Assembly: GCA_934572365.1 (NCBI GenBank)
Contig: CAKTKX010000058.1
Location: 1 to 7,902 of the forward strand
Length of the DNA: 7,902 nucleotides
From: an uncultured Oscillospiraceae bacterium
Lineage (GTDB): Bacteria; Bacillota; Clostridia; Oscillospirales; Oscillospiraceae
Direction of reading: 5' to 3'
Positions 1-6,079 of this stretch are shown here, in pieces. Each line of letters starts with the position of its first letter. Positions within the stretch are counted from its first letter, which is position 1. The position numbers and the translations under genes were made by a program. The notes below the pieces were generated by a model. The model saw only the letters and a list, made by a program, of their open reading frames with translations, was not told where the DNA came from and ran no database searches.

Positions 1-858
1 GTATTCCGGCACGAGCTTTCGTCCTATTTTACGGGGGTGACGGGGTATGTGTTCAGCGCGTTTCTGCTGCTGTTCACGGGCATTTACACCATGGTCTACA
101 ATTTGCAGTCCGCCTCCGTGCATTTTGAATATGTTCTCGGGAGCATGAGCTTTGTGTTCCTGATCATCGTCCCCATCCTCACCATGCGGGTGCTGGCGGA
201 GGAGCGGCGGCAGAAGACCGACCAGCTGCTCTATTCTCTGCCCCTGACCATGACCCAGGTGGTGCTGGGCAAATTCGCCGCCATGCTGGTGGTGTTCGCC
301 GCGCCCATGGCAGTCATCTGCCTGTACCCGGTGGTTTTGTCCGCCTACGGCAATGTGTATCTGCCCGCGGCCTACGGCGCGATCGTGGGATTCTTCTTCC
401 TGGGGATGGCGCTGCTGGCCATCGGCATGTATATTTCCTCCGTGACGGAAAGTCAGGCCGTGGCGGCGGGGCTGTGTTTCGTGGTGATGCTGGTGAACTA
501 TTTTCTGTCCGATCTGGCGGGGTTCGCGTCCTCCACGGCTTATTCCTCCCTCGCGGCGCTGGCGCTGACGGCGCTGATCGCCTGCGGTATTGTGTATCTG
601 ATGACGAAAAACGGCTTCGTGTCCCTGATTCTTGCGGCGGGGCTGGAAGCGGGACTCATCGGGGCGTATCTCTGGGATTCCAGCCGGTTTGAGGGGCTGT
701 TCCCTCAGATTATCTCCCAGCTGAGCCTGTTTGCCCGGTTTTATACCATCGTCAACGGCGTGTTCGACGTGACCGCCATTGTGTATTACCTGTCGGTGAC
801 GGGATTTTTCCTGTTCTTGAGCGTGCAGTCCCTGGAGAAGCGGAGGTGGAGTGAATGA
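1..858 (+). CDS. ABC-2 type (GldF-like) ABC transporter permease, 5' end cut off by window
   Basis: This is the membrane-spanning permease of an ABC exporter in the GldF/ABC-2 group; its substrate is unknown. The frame is open from base 1 and reads VFRHELSSYFTG before the first possible GTG start at 37. That stretch is the usual family N-terminus (a basic/acidic amphipathic 'RELxSYF' segment before the first helix), so the real start lies a few codons before the window. About 285 residues are visible. Hydrophobic segments lie near visible residues 16-33, 47-65, 90-115, 120-145, 150-168, 175-190 and 255-275. The cytosolic EERRQKTDQLLYSLPLT segment (about 67-83), after the second helix, matches the family's ATPase-coupling loop. 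The end (FARFYTIVNGVFD then YYLSVTGFFLFLSV) is also GldF-like. The TGA stop overlaps the next start (ATGA). The cognate ATPase is expected just upstream. The family call is firm; the transport function is unproven. Confidence 0.88.
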   Translation, partial: VFRHELSSYFTGVTGYVFSAFLLLFTGIYTMVYNLQSASVHFEYVLGSMSFVFLIIVPILTMRVLAEERRQKTDQLLYSLPLTMTQVVLGKFAAMLVVFAAPMAVICLYPVVLSAYGNVYLPAAYGAIVGFFFLGMALLAIGMYISSVTESQAVAAGLCFVVMLVNYFLSDLAGFASSTAYSSLAALALTALIACGIVYLMTKNGFVSLILAAGLEAGLIGAYLWDSSRFEGLFPQIISQLSLFARFYTIVNGVFDVTAIVYYLSVTGFFLFLSVQSLEKRRWSE

Positions 859-2315
859 AAAAGCCAAAATTCAGCTGGAAGCAGGTGGCGGATTCCTTTT
901 CCACCCGGTCGTTCCGGGCTGGCGGCTACAGCGTGGCAGCGGCGGCCATCGTGCTGGCCATCGCCGTGATGGTCAACGTGTTCGCCGCCGCCCTCCCGGC
1001 CGGCGTGACCAAATTCGACACCACGGCCAATCAGCTGTTCACATTGTCTGAGCAGACGGAGAAGCTGGTGAGCGGCCTGACGGACGAGGTAACGGTGTAC
1101 TGGATCGTCCGCAGCGGGCAGGAGGAAAGCTACCTGGAATCCCTGCTGAGCCGCTACCGGTCCCTCAGCGACAAAATCCGCGTGGTGAAGAAGGATCCGG
1201 ACGTGTTCCCCACCTTCACCCAGCAGTATACCGACAGCTTCACGGAAAACAGCCTGATCGTGGAGGCCGGGGAGCGGTACCGGTACGTGGACTATAACGA
1301 TATTTTCGTGCTGGACTACACCAGCTATTACTACTATGGTACGGAGAACTGGAGCTTCTGCGGAGAAAGCGAGCTGACCAGCGCCATCGACTACGTGGTG
1401 AGCGAGAACCTTCCAAAGGTGTACCTGCTCACCGGCCACGGAGAAAGCAGCCTGAGCGACAGCTTTACCTCGGCGGTGAAGCAGCAGAATATCGAGACGG
1501 CGGAGCTGTCCCTGCTGACGCTGGAATCCGTCCCTGCCGACGCAGACTGCATTCTCATCAATGCCCCCCAGAGCGACATTTCCCTGGACGAGCAGAGCAA
1601 GCTCCTGGAATATCTGGGCAACGGCGGCAACCTGTTTCTCATCACCGACCCGCCGAAAAACGGGGTTCTTGCCAACCTGGAAGCATTGATGGCGGATTAC
1701 GGCGTCACCACCGTGGACGGCATCGTGGTGGAAAGCGACCAGAGCCATTACGTCTGGGGCACACCCTACTTCCTGCTGCCGGACATTGCGTCCCACGCCA
1801 TCACTACCCCCCTGACCGACGGCGGCTACCGGGTGCTGCTGCCCATCGCTCAGGGCCTGACGGTGGCGGAGGATCTGCGGGACACCCTGTCCGTCACGAA
1901 GCTGCTGACCACATCCGCTTCCGCCTTCGCCAAGGCGGCGGGATATGACCTGACCACCTATGAAAAGGAGGAGGGGGACGTAAACGGCCCGTTTGCTTTG
2001 GCGGTCGCCATCAGTGACACCGTGGACGACGGCATTACCAGCGACATCGTGTGGGTATCCTCCGCGGCGCTGGTGGACGACCAGACCAACACCCAGGTAT
2101 CCGGCGGCAATCAGGACTTCTTCCTCAACGCCCTGGGATATCTGTGTCAGGCGGAGCAAAGCAGCCTGTCCATCCACGCAAAATCCCTGAGCAGCGATAC
2201 GCTGACTATGGACAGCGCTACGGTATCTGCCCTCACCGTAGCGGTGGTAGGCGTGATTCCCGCAGCGGTCATCACCCTGGGCATCGTCATCTGGATAAGG
2301 AGGAAGCGGAGATGA
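855..2315 (+). CDS. GldG-like ABC transporter auxiliary protein, membrane anchored
   Basis: This 486-residue protein belongs to the 'ABC-type uncharacterized transport system' family (GldG-like, PF09822 type), which partners with GldF-like permeases. The ATG overlaps the permease stop by 4 bp, and GGAGG at 842-846 lies about 8 bp upstream. A basic N-terminus is followed by a transmembrane helix (about 25-47), then the family motif around 53-65 (FDTTANQLFTLS). A long extracytoplasmic domain follows, with a GHGE motif (194-197), a beta-strand and DPP segment (259-267) and GGNQDFFLNALGYL (417-430), all typical of the family. A second helix (about 457-480) ends in RRKRR, consistent with a cytosolic C-terminus, so both ends are in the membrane and the bulk is outside. 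In gliding Bacteroidetes GldG goes with GldF and GldA. In Clostridia its role is unknown and gliding is not implied. A tyrosine-rich patch at 155-161 stands out. Confidence 0.87.
   Translation: MKKPKFSWKQVADSFSTRSFRAGGYSVAAAAIVLAIAVMVNVFAAALPAGVTKFDTTANQLFTLSEQTEKLVSGLTDEVTVYWIVRSGQEESYLESLLSRYRSLSDKIRVVKKDPDVFPTFTQQYTDSFTENSLIVEAGERYRYVDYNDIFVLDYTSYYYYGTENWSFCGESELTSAIDYVVSENLPKVYLLTGHGESSLSDSFTSAVKQQNIETAELSLLTLESVPADADCILINAPQSDISLDEQSKLLEYLGNGGNLFLITDPPKNGVLANLEALMADYGVTTVDGIVVESDQSHYVWGTPYFLLPDIASHAITTPLTDGGYRVLLPIAQGLTVAEDLRDTLSVTKLLTTSASAFAKAAGYDLTTYEKEEGDVNGPFALAVAISDTVDDGITSDIVWVSSAALVDDQTNTQVSGGNQDFFLNALGYLCQAEQSSLSIHAKSLSSDTLTMDSATVSALTVAVVGVIPAAVITLGIVIWIRRKRR
2296..2303 (+). promoter_or_regulatory. 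Ribosome binding site fixing the start of the DUF4340 gene
   Basis: TAAGGAGG is a near-perfect anti-16S match, 8 nt before the ATG at 2312. The reading frame is open back to 2051, but this site, the ATGA overlap with the GldG-like stop and the signal-anchor that begins at this ATG all favour 2312 as the start. Confidence 0.85.
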
Positions 2316-3649
2316 AAAACGGAAAAAAGCTGCTGCTTCTGCTGCTGGTGCTGGCAGTGCTGGTGGGCGCCACCGCGATCGCCGGCGCCATCGGCAAAAA
2401 TGCCGCCGGTCAGGAGGACGAGACCCGGACGGTGTTTTCGCTGAACCCGGAAAACGTGACGAATCTCGGCTGGGATTACAGCGAGAAGGTTTCCTTCACC
2501 GCCGGGGAAGACGGCTGGGTGTGCGACCAGGACGCGGCGTTCCCCTTGGACGAAACGTACCTGGACAAGATGCTGGAAGCCCTTACGGACATAGAATCCA
2601 CCAAAACCATCGAAAATCCGGAGAATCTCGACCAATACGGCCTGGAAATTCCCGTATGTGTGATCACGGTGGAGGACGGCCAGAGCCACACCCTCTCCAT
2701 CGGCCTGGAAACCGCCGTGGGCGGCCAGCGGTACTTCTCCAACGGGGACGGAAACGTCTATCTGGTGGACAGCGACATCATCGAGAATTTCCAATACGGA
2801 TTGTATGACGTTCTGAAGCACCAGACCATGCCGGAGGTCACTCAGCTCACCGGCCTTACGGTGGCGCTTCCCGGCGGCGGTTATGAAATTACCCGCGAGG
2901 AAAATAGCGGCCTTGCCTACTCCGACGATTACATCTGGTTCATGGACGGCAAGGCGCTGGATAACGACCTGACCCAGACGCTTCTGGACATGGTGACGAA
3001 CCTGAACCTGAGCGAGTGCGTGGACTACAACGCATCCGACCTATCCCAATACGGTCTGGACGCCCCGGCGGTGAAGGTCACCGTCATGGACGGCGGCAAG
3101 GCGGCCTATACGCTGGAGATCAGCGCCTCAGAGAACGGCGAGTGCTATGTGCGCCTGAGTGACTCTAAAATGATCTATCAGCGGGACGCCACCCTCAGCG
3201 ACACCCTGCGCTACACCACCTACGCCGATTTGCAGCCCGACGACGTGATCCTGATGGACTGGGACACGGTGCAGAGTGTTGCCGTCACGGTGGACGGCGA
3301 AGAGTACGTGCTGACGAGAACCACCGAAGAGAAGACGGACGACGAAGGCACCGTCACGGAGGAAACGGTCTGGAAGCTGGACGGGCAGAAAGTGAAATTT
3401 GCTTCCGTCCTGAGCAGTCTGTCGAACATGACCTCCAGCGGCTACGCCACCGGCATCACCCCGGAGGGAGAGCCGGAGATCACCTTCCGCATCCTGAGAG
3501 ACCGGGAGAATTTCTCCGAAGTGACCCTGTGCTTCTACGCCTACAATTCCACCTCCTGCCTGGTAACGCTGGACGGCGTGTCCACCGTCACCGTCAAGCG
3601 GGAGACTGCGGCGGAGCTGGTTTCGTCGGTTAAAAATATCCTGAAGTAA
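2312..3649 (+). CDS. DUF4340 family extracytoplasmic protein of the ABC/GldG-like operon
   Basis: This 445-residue protein is the third member of the operon. DUF4340 proteins are commonly encoded next to GldF/GldG-like pairs and are thought to be extracytoplasmic partners; no biochemical role is known to me. The N-terminus MKNGKK plus a leucine-rich helix (about 6-28) is a signal-anchor or signal peptide with no lipobox cysteine. The remainder is acidic and beta-rich. Three related units are visible at about 49-160, 178-299 and 317-442. Each has a strand pair, a helix pair, and then a strand-rich half ending in a VYLVD / MIYQRD / VTVKRE-like strand followed by a short helix. The LxQYGLxxP motif occurs at 106-114 and 244-252 and has degenerated in the third unit. 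The start is set by the ATGA overlap and TAAGGAGG at 2296-2303. The TAA stop lies 4 bp before a hairpin, which closes the operon. The cleavage state of the N-terminus is uncertain. Confidence 0.85.
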   Translation: MKNGKKLLLLLLVLAVLVGATAIAGAIGKNAAGQEDETRTVFSLNPENVTNLGWDYSEKVSFTAGEDGWVCDQDAAFPLDETYLDKMLEALTDIESTKTIENPENLDQYGLEIPVCVITVEDGQSHTLSIGLETAVGGQRYFSNGDGNVYLVDSDIIENFQYGLYDVLKHQTMPEVTQLTGLTVALPGGGYEITREENSGLAYSDDYIWFMDGKALDNDLTQTLLDMVTNLNLSECVDYNASDLSQYGLDAPAVKVTVMDGGKAAYTLEISASENGECYVRLSDSKMIYQRDATLSDTLRYTTYADLQPDDVILMDWDTVQSVAVTVDGEEYVLTRTTEEKTDDEGTVTEETVWKLDGQKVKFASVLSSLSNMTSSGYATGITPEGEPEITFRILRDRENFSEVTLCFYAYNSTSCLVTLDGVSTVTVKRETAAELVSSVKNILK

Positions 3650-3653
3650 AAAA

Positions 3654-3690
3654 GAAGCCGGGAACAGGGCTTTGCCCTGTTCCCGGCTTC
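3654..3690. terminator. Perfect 17-bp hairpin after the ABC operon, stronger as a terminator on the minus strand
   Basis: Arms 3654-3670 and 3674-3690 are exactly complementary around a TTT loop. On the plus strand the tail is only CGTCTTGCAT, with no real U-tract. On the minus strand the stem is followed by six T (complement of 3648-3653), the form of a canonical intrinsic terminator. It probably ends the operon on the plus strand by stem strength alone and can stop minus-strand transcripts efficiently. Confidence 0.8.
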
Positions 3691-3694
3691 CGTC

Positions 3695-3723
3695 TTGCAT
3701 ATTGAATGGAACCGTGATAGAAT
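3695..3723 (+). promoter_or_regulatory. Promoter of the plsC-type gene (sigma-A type, extended -10)
   Basis: TTGCAT (3695-3700), 17 bp, then TAGAAT (3718-3723) preceded by TG at 3715-3716, which gives an extended -10. The predicted start is near 3730, about 30 nt before the ATG. The -35 lies only 5 bp from the base of the operon-closing hairpin, so acyltransferase expression looks independent of the ABC operon. Confidence 0.72.
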
Positions 3724-3759
3724 ATCCGAATAGCCATTTACAGAAAGAGGTCAGGCAAA

Positions 3760-4482
3760 ATGAATCGCATCGTCACCATGGTACTGAAAAATCTTCCGAT
3801 CGTTCCCGGCGCGTGGCAGAAGCTCTGCCGTTACGCAAAGCACCCCGAAAAGTACTCCGAAGAGGAAATGTACCGGCATATCCAGTACATTCTGAAACGG
3901 GCGGTAAGGGGCGGCAACATCGATTTGCAGGTATCGGGAACGGAGAATATCCCCAAAGAGGGCGGGTTCATGCTTTACGCCAACCATCAGGGTATGTTCG
4001 ATGTCCTGGCCGTGGCGGCGACCTGTGATACCCCCGTGGGCGCGGTGCTGAAAAAGGAGCTGTACGACATTCCCTTTCTCCATCAGGTGGCCATCTGCAC
4101 CAAGTCCTTTCCCATGGACAGGGAGGATGTGCGCCAGTCCCTGACGGTGATTCAGAGCGTCATCCGGGAGGTAAAGGCGGGGCGGAATTATCTGATCTTC
4201 CCGGAGGGAACCCGCAGCCGGGACGGCAACCAAATGGGACAATTCCACAGCGGCAGCTTCCGCTGCGCCACCAAGAGCAAATGCCCCATCGTCCCCGTGG
4301 CGCTGGTGGACAGCTTCAAGGTTCTGGATCAGAAGGGCAGCAAGCCTGTCGCCGTCCAGATTCACTACCTTAAACCCATTTGCTGGGAGGAATATAAGGA
4401 TTTGAAAACCACGGAGCTGGCCGCGCTGGTGAAGGAGCGCATCGCCCAGGCCATCGAAGCCCATACCGGGACGGAATCATAG
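3760..4482 (+). CDS. plsC: 1-acyl-sn-glycerol-3-phosphate acyltransferase (PlsC/LPLAT family)
   Basis: Members of this family transfer an acyl group to the sn-2 position of lysophosphatidate to give phosphatidate, the second acylation of phospholipid synthesis at the inner face of the membrane. All four LPLAT blocks are present in the 240 residues: NHQGMFD (75-81, giving the catalytic H76-x4-D81), FPMDRED (117-123, block II with R121), FPEGTRSRDG (147-156, block III, phosphate binding) and PIVPVA (176-181, block IV). Length is normal for the family. Strongly hydrophobic helices are few, so it is probably a peripheral membrane enzyme. The ATG at 3760 is supported by AAAGAGG (3744-3750) 9 nt upstream and by its own promoter. 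The in-frame Met at residue 7 has no ribosome binding site. The stop lies 7 bp from the stop of the convergent MATE gene, with no terminator between. Acyl-donor preference (acyl-ACP or acyl-CoA) cannot be read from the sequence, and a related lysophospholipid acyltransferase role is possible. Confidence 0.93.
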   Translation: MNRIVTMVLKNLPIVPGAWQKLCRYAKHPEKYSEEEMYRHIQYILKRAVRGGNIDLQVSGTENIPKEGGFMLYANHQGMFDVLAVAATCDTPVGAVLKKELYDIPFLHQVAICTKSFPMDREDVRQSLTVIQSVIREVKAGRNYLIFPEGTRSRDGNQMGQFHSGSFRCATKSKCPIVPVALVDSFKVLDQKGSKPVAVQIHYLKPICWEEYKDLKTTELAALVKERIAQAIEAHTGTES

Positions 4483-4489
4483 GCTTACG

Positions 4490-5827
4490 CTATGCGGGAA
4501 GCTTCCGGTAGCAGCGGAAGAAGTACCAGTTTTCAAAGGCGGCGGTGATCGCCCAGGAGAAGATGTAGACGAGGTACAGCGACGGAATGGTCTTGAACCA
4601 GGCAAATATGGTCAGAACCCAGATGATTCGGAAAATACAGGAGCCGGAAATCACGATGATCATGGGAACCAGGCTCTTTCCCAGCCCCCGGCAGGCGGCG
4701 ATGGCATTGTCCATGAAGGCGGAGACGCAGTAGGAAAAGCCCATAATGGTCAGCCGCTTCATGCCCGCCTCGATGACGGCGGCGTCGGTGGTGAACAGCG
4801 TCAGGAACGCGGGGCCGAAGGCCACCAGAGAGAAGCCCAGAATGGCGCCCGCGCCGAAGGAATACCCCAGGCAGATCAGGTAGCTGCGCCGAATCTCCCT
4901 GCGCCGTCCGGCGCCGTAGTTCAGGCCGATAAAGCTGCTGCACGCGGTGTAGAAGGCTGCCATGACGTCGTAAACCAGGCCGTCGGAATTGGCGGCGGCG
5001 GAATTGCCTGCCACCATAATGGTGTCAAAGCTGTTGACGCCTGCCTGAATAAACATATTGGCAATGTAGAAGATGGCGTTTTGCAGGCCTGCGGGAATGC
5101 CCAGCGTCAGAATTTCCCGGCAATTTTTCCGGTGCAGGCGCAGCAGCTTGAGGGAGAGACCGTAAGTTTCCCGGCTCCGGAACAGCGCGGCCGTGAGGAA
5201 AATAGCGGAGAGGTACTGGGATATGATGCTGGCAAGGGCCACACCGGCCACGTCCAGCTTGCACACAATGACAAACACCAGATTCAGCACCACATTGACG
5301 ATGCCGGAAAACAGAAGGTAGTACAGCGGCTTTTTGGTGTTGCCGATGGCGCTGTACACGGCGTTTCCGAAGTTATACAGGGCAAGGGCGGGCATACCGC
5401 AGAAGTAGATCTGCATGTAAAGCGTGGCCTTGTCCAGCAGCTCCGGCTTGGTGTTCAGCAGCCGCAGCAGCGGCCGGGAGCCGAAGAAGCCGAAAATCAG
5501 CAGCAAAATGCCGCAGATCAGACAGATGATGGCCGAGGAATGGACAGTCCTTTGCAGCTCCTGCTGATCCCTGGCGCCGTAGTACCGGGCGACCAGCGCG
5601 TTGATGCCGCCGCCGACACCGATGAGAATGCCGGTAAACAGCGTTACGGCGGTGGAGGTGGAGCCGACGGCTGCCATGGACAGTGAGCCGGCAAACCGGC
5701 CGATGACGGCGATATCCGCCATATTAAACAGAACCTGGAGCACATTGGAAGCGATCAGCGGCAAGCTGAAAAGCAGAATTTGCCGGGGAAGCCGCTCCGA
5801 CGCGCCGGGGGCGGTTTTCAATTTCAT
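4490..5827 (-). CDS. MATE family efflux transporter
   Basis: This 445-residue multidrug and toxin extrusion (NorM/DinF superfamily) antiporter would export cationic drugs or metabolites in exchange for Na+ or H+. About twelve helices fall into two homologous lobes (about 16-215 and 235-435), as in the family. Recognisable blocks are SLPLIASNVLQVLFNMAD (21-38, with D38 in the usual N-lobe acidic position), VIGRFAG (41-47), GVGGGINALVARYYGA (70-85), TLGIPAGLQNAIFYIANMF (241-259) at the start of the second lobe, and GLNYGAG (301-307). The reading frame runs on to 5977, but the ATG at 5827 has AAAGGTG 6 nt upstream and begins where family members begin. The upstream extension (MENQQFF...) is not family-like and crosses the predicted promoter. 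It is convergent with plsC and divergent from malQ. The substrate is unknown. A perfect palindrome in the promoter suggests dedicated regulation, though no regulator gene is adjacent. Confidence 0.92.
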   Translation of the reverse strand: MKLKTAPGASERLPRQILLFSLPLIASNVLQVLFNMADIAVIGRFAGSLSMAAVGSTSTAVTLFTGILIGVGGGINALVARYYGARDQQELQRTVHSSAIICLICGILLLIFGFFGSRPLLRLLNTKPELLDKATLYMQIYFCGMPALALYNFGNAVYSAIGNTKKPLYYLLFSGIVNVVLNLVFVIVCKLDVAGVALASIISQYLSAIFLTAALFRSRETYGLSLKLLRLHRKNCREILTLGIPAGLQNAIFYIANMFIQAGVNSFDTIMVAGNSAAANSDGLVYDVMAAFYTACSSFIGLNYGAGRRREIRRSYLICLGYSFGAGAILGFSLVAFGPAFLTLFTTDAAVIEAGMKRLTIMGFSYCVSAFMDNAIAACRGLGKSLVPMIIVISGSCIFRIIWVLTIFAWFKTIPSLYLVYIFSWAITAAFENWYFFRCYRKLPA

Positions 5828-5833
5828 GGAATT

Positions 5834-5840
5834 CACCTTT
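5834..5840 (-). promoter_or_regulatory. Ribosome binding site deciding the MATE start
   Basis: Read on the minus strand, AAAGGTG lies 6 nt before the ATG at 5827. It is the only good Shine-Dalgarno match near an in-frame start in the 150-bp open extension, so it supports 5827 over 5977. Confidence 0.7.
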
Positions 5841-5859
5841 CTATGTAAAGCAAACAGTA

Positions 5860-5880
5860 TTCCCCATTCTTTTCGGGGAA
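5860..5880. repeat. Inverted repeat in the MATE leader (TTCCCC-N9-GGGGAA)
   Basis: Six-base arms at 5860-5865 and 5875-5880 are exactly complementary around a 9-nt loop. The element begins a few bases after the predicted MATE transcription start (about 5883) and would form a small hairpin at the mRNA 5' end, or act as a second dyad for a DNA-binding protein. Its CCCC/GGGG core resembles the palindrome at 5899-5911. The function is inferred. Confidence 0.45.
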
Positions 5881-5889
5881 AGCGGAGCC

Positions 5890-5918
5890 ATTGTAGCACA
5901 TCCCGGGGATGAATGCAA
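5890..5918 (-). promoter_or_regulatory. Promoter of the MATE gene (extended -10)
   Basis: On the minus strand: TTGCAT (5918-5913), a 17-bp spacer, then TACAAT (5895-5890) preceded by TGC, an extended -10. The predicted start is near 5883, leaving a leader of about 55 nt. The -35 hexamer is identical to that of the plsC promoter. Confidence 0.75.
5899..5911. promoter_or_regulatory. Perfect 13-bp palindrome inside the MATE promoter spacer, candidate operator
   Basis: CATCCC (5899-5904), a central G, and GGGATG (5906-5911) form an exact dyad lying wholly between the -10 and -35 of the MATE promoter. Position and symmetry are what a dimeric repressor or activator site would show, as is common for efflux pump genes. 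No regulator gene is in the window, so the binding protein is unknown. Confidence 0.5.
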
Positions 5919-5964
5919 TGCTTCCCGCCGCCTTTTGAAAAAAGAAAATTTCCTGCAAAAAATT

Positions 5965-5975
5965 GTTGATTTTCC
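5965..5975 (+). repeat. Direct repeat copy 1 (GTTGATTTTCC) over the malQ -35
   Basis: Exact 11-bp match to 6007-6017, with a start-to-start distance of 42 bp. The surrounding bases form an AAAAT-N5-ATTTT dyad (5960-5974), so it can be read as a pseudo-palindromic operator half of a pair. Overlap with the -35 suggests a repressor site. Confidence 0.5.
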
Positions 5976-5994
5976 ACAGGACAGGGATTATAAT
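5966..5994 (+). promoter_or_regulatory. Promoter of malQ with A-rich upstream tract
   Basis: TTGATT (5966-5971), 17 bp, then a consensus TATAAT (5989-5994). The predicted start is near 6001, about 79 nt before the ATG. The stretch 5938-5962 is rich in A-runs and may act as an UP element. The -35 lies inside the first copy of the 11-bp direct repeat. Confidence 0.75.
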
Positions 5995-6006
5995 TTCAGC
6001 GAAAAC

Positions 6007-6017
6007 GTTGATTTTCC
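6007..6017 (+). repeat. Direct repeat copy 2 (GTTGATTTTCC) just after the malQ transcription start
   Basis: Exact copy of 5965-5975. Here the surroundings form GAAAA-N6-TTTTC (6001-6016), again a dyad with A/T arms, located at about +1 to +16 of the predicted transcript. A sugar-responsive regulator of the LacI type would be a natural candidate for malQ, but this is inference. Confidence 0.5.
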
Positions 6018-6079
6018 GGGGCTTCCTCCGAAGGGTCGGCGGGTTTTCAGGGACATATTGAAGCAAGGAGCCAAAGGAA

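Noticed and set aside
37..39. GTG at 37 as the start of the ABC permease
   Set aside because: The 12 codons before it encode the conserved RHELSSYF family N-terminus, so the gene is cut by the window rather than starting at 37.
786..2177. Long minus-strand open frame (463 codons) opposite the GldG-like gene
   Set aside because: It is antisense to a convincing family member, has no ribosome binding site seen, is rich in H/Q/V/G typical of a GC-rich shadow frame, and has no recognisable domain.
2051..2311. Upstream extension of the DUF4340 frame
   Set aside because: It overlaps the end of the GldG-like gene, has no family-like sequence, and the ribosome binding site and signal-anchor place the start at 2312.
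3751..4464. Minus-strand open frame opposite plsC
   Set aside because: Shadow of plsC with no family motifs; the plus frame carries all four acyltransferase blocks.
4502..4520. CTTCCG / CGGAAG hairpin near the plsC-MATE junction as a terminator
   Set aside because: Only a 6-bp stem with a 7-nt loop inside the MATE coding region and no T-run close by; too weak to call.
5828..5977. N-terminal extension of the MATE frame
   Set aside because: It crosses the predicted MATE promoter, is not similar to MATE N-termini and lacks a good ribosome binding site; 5827 is better supported.
6022..6033. CTTC-CTCC-GAAG mini-hairpin in the malQ leader as a riboswitch element
   Set aside because: A 4-bp stem alone is expected by chance and no conserved riboswitch core is visible in the roughly 79-nt leader.
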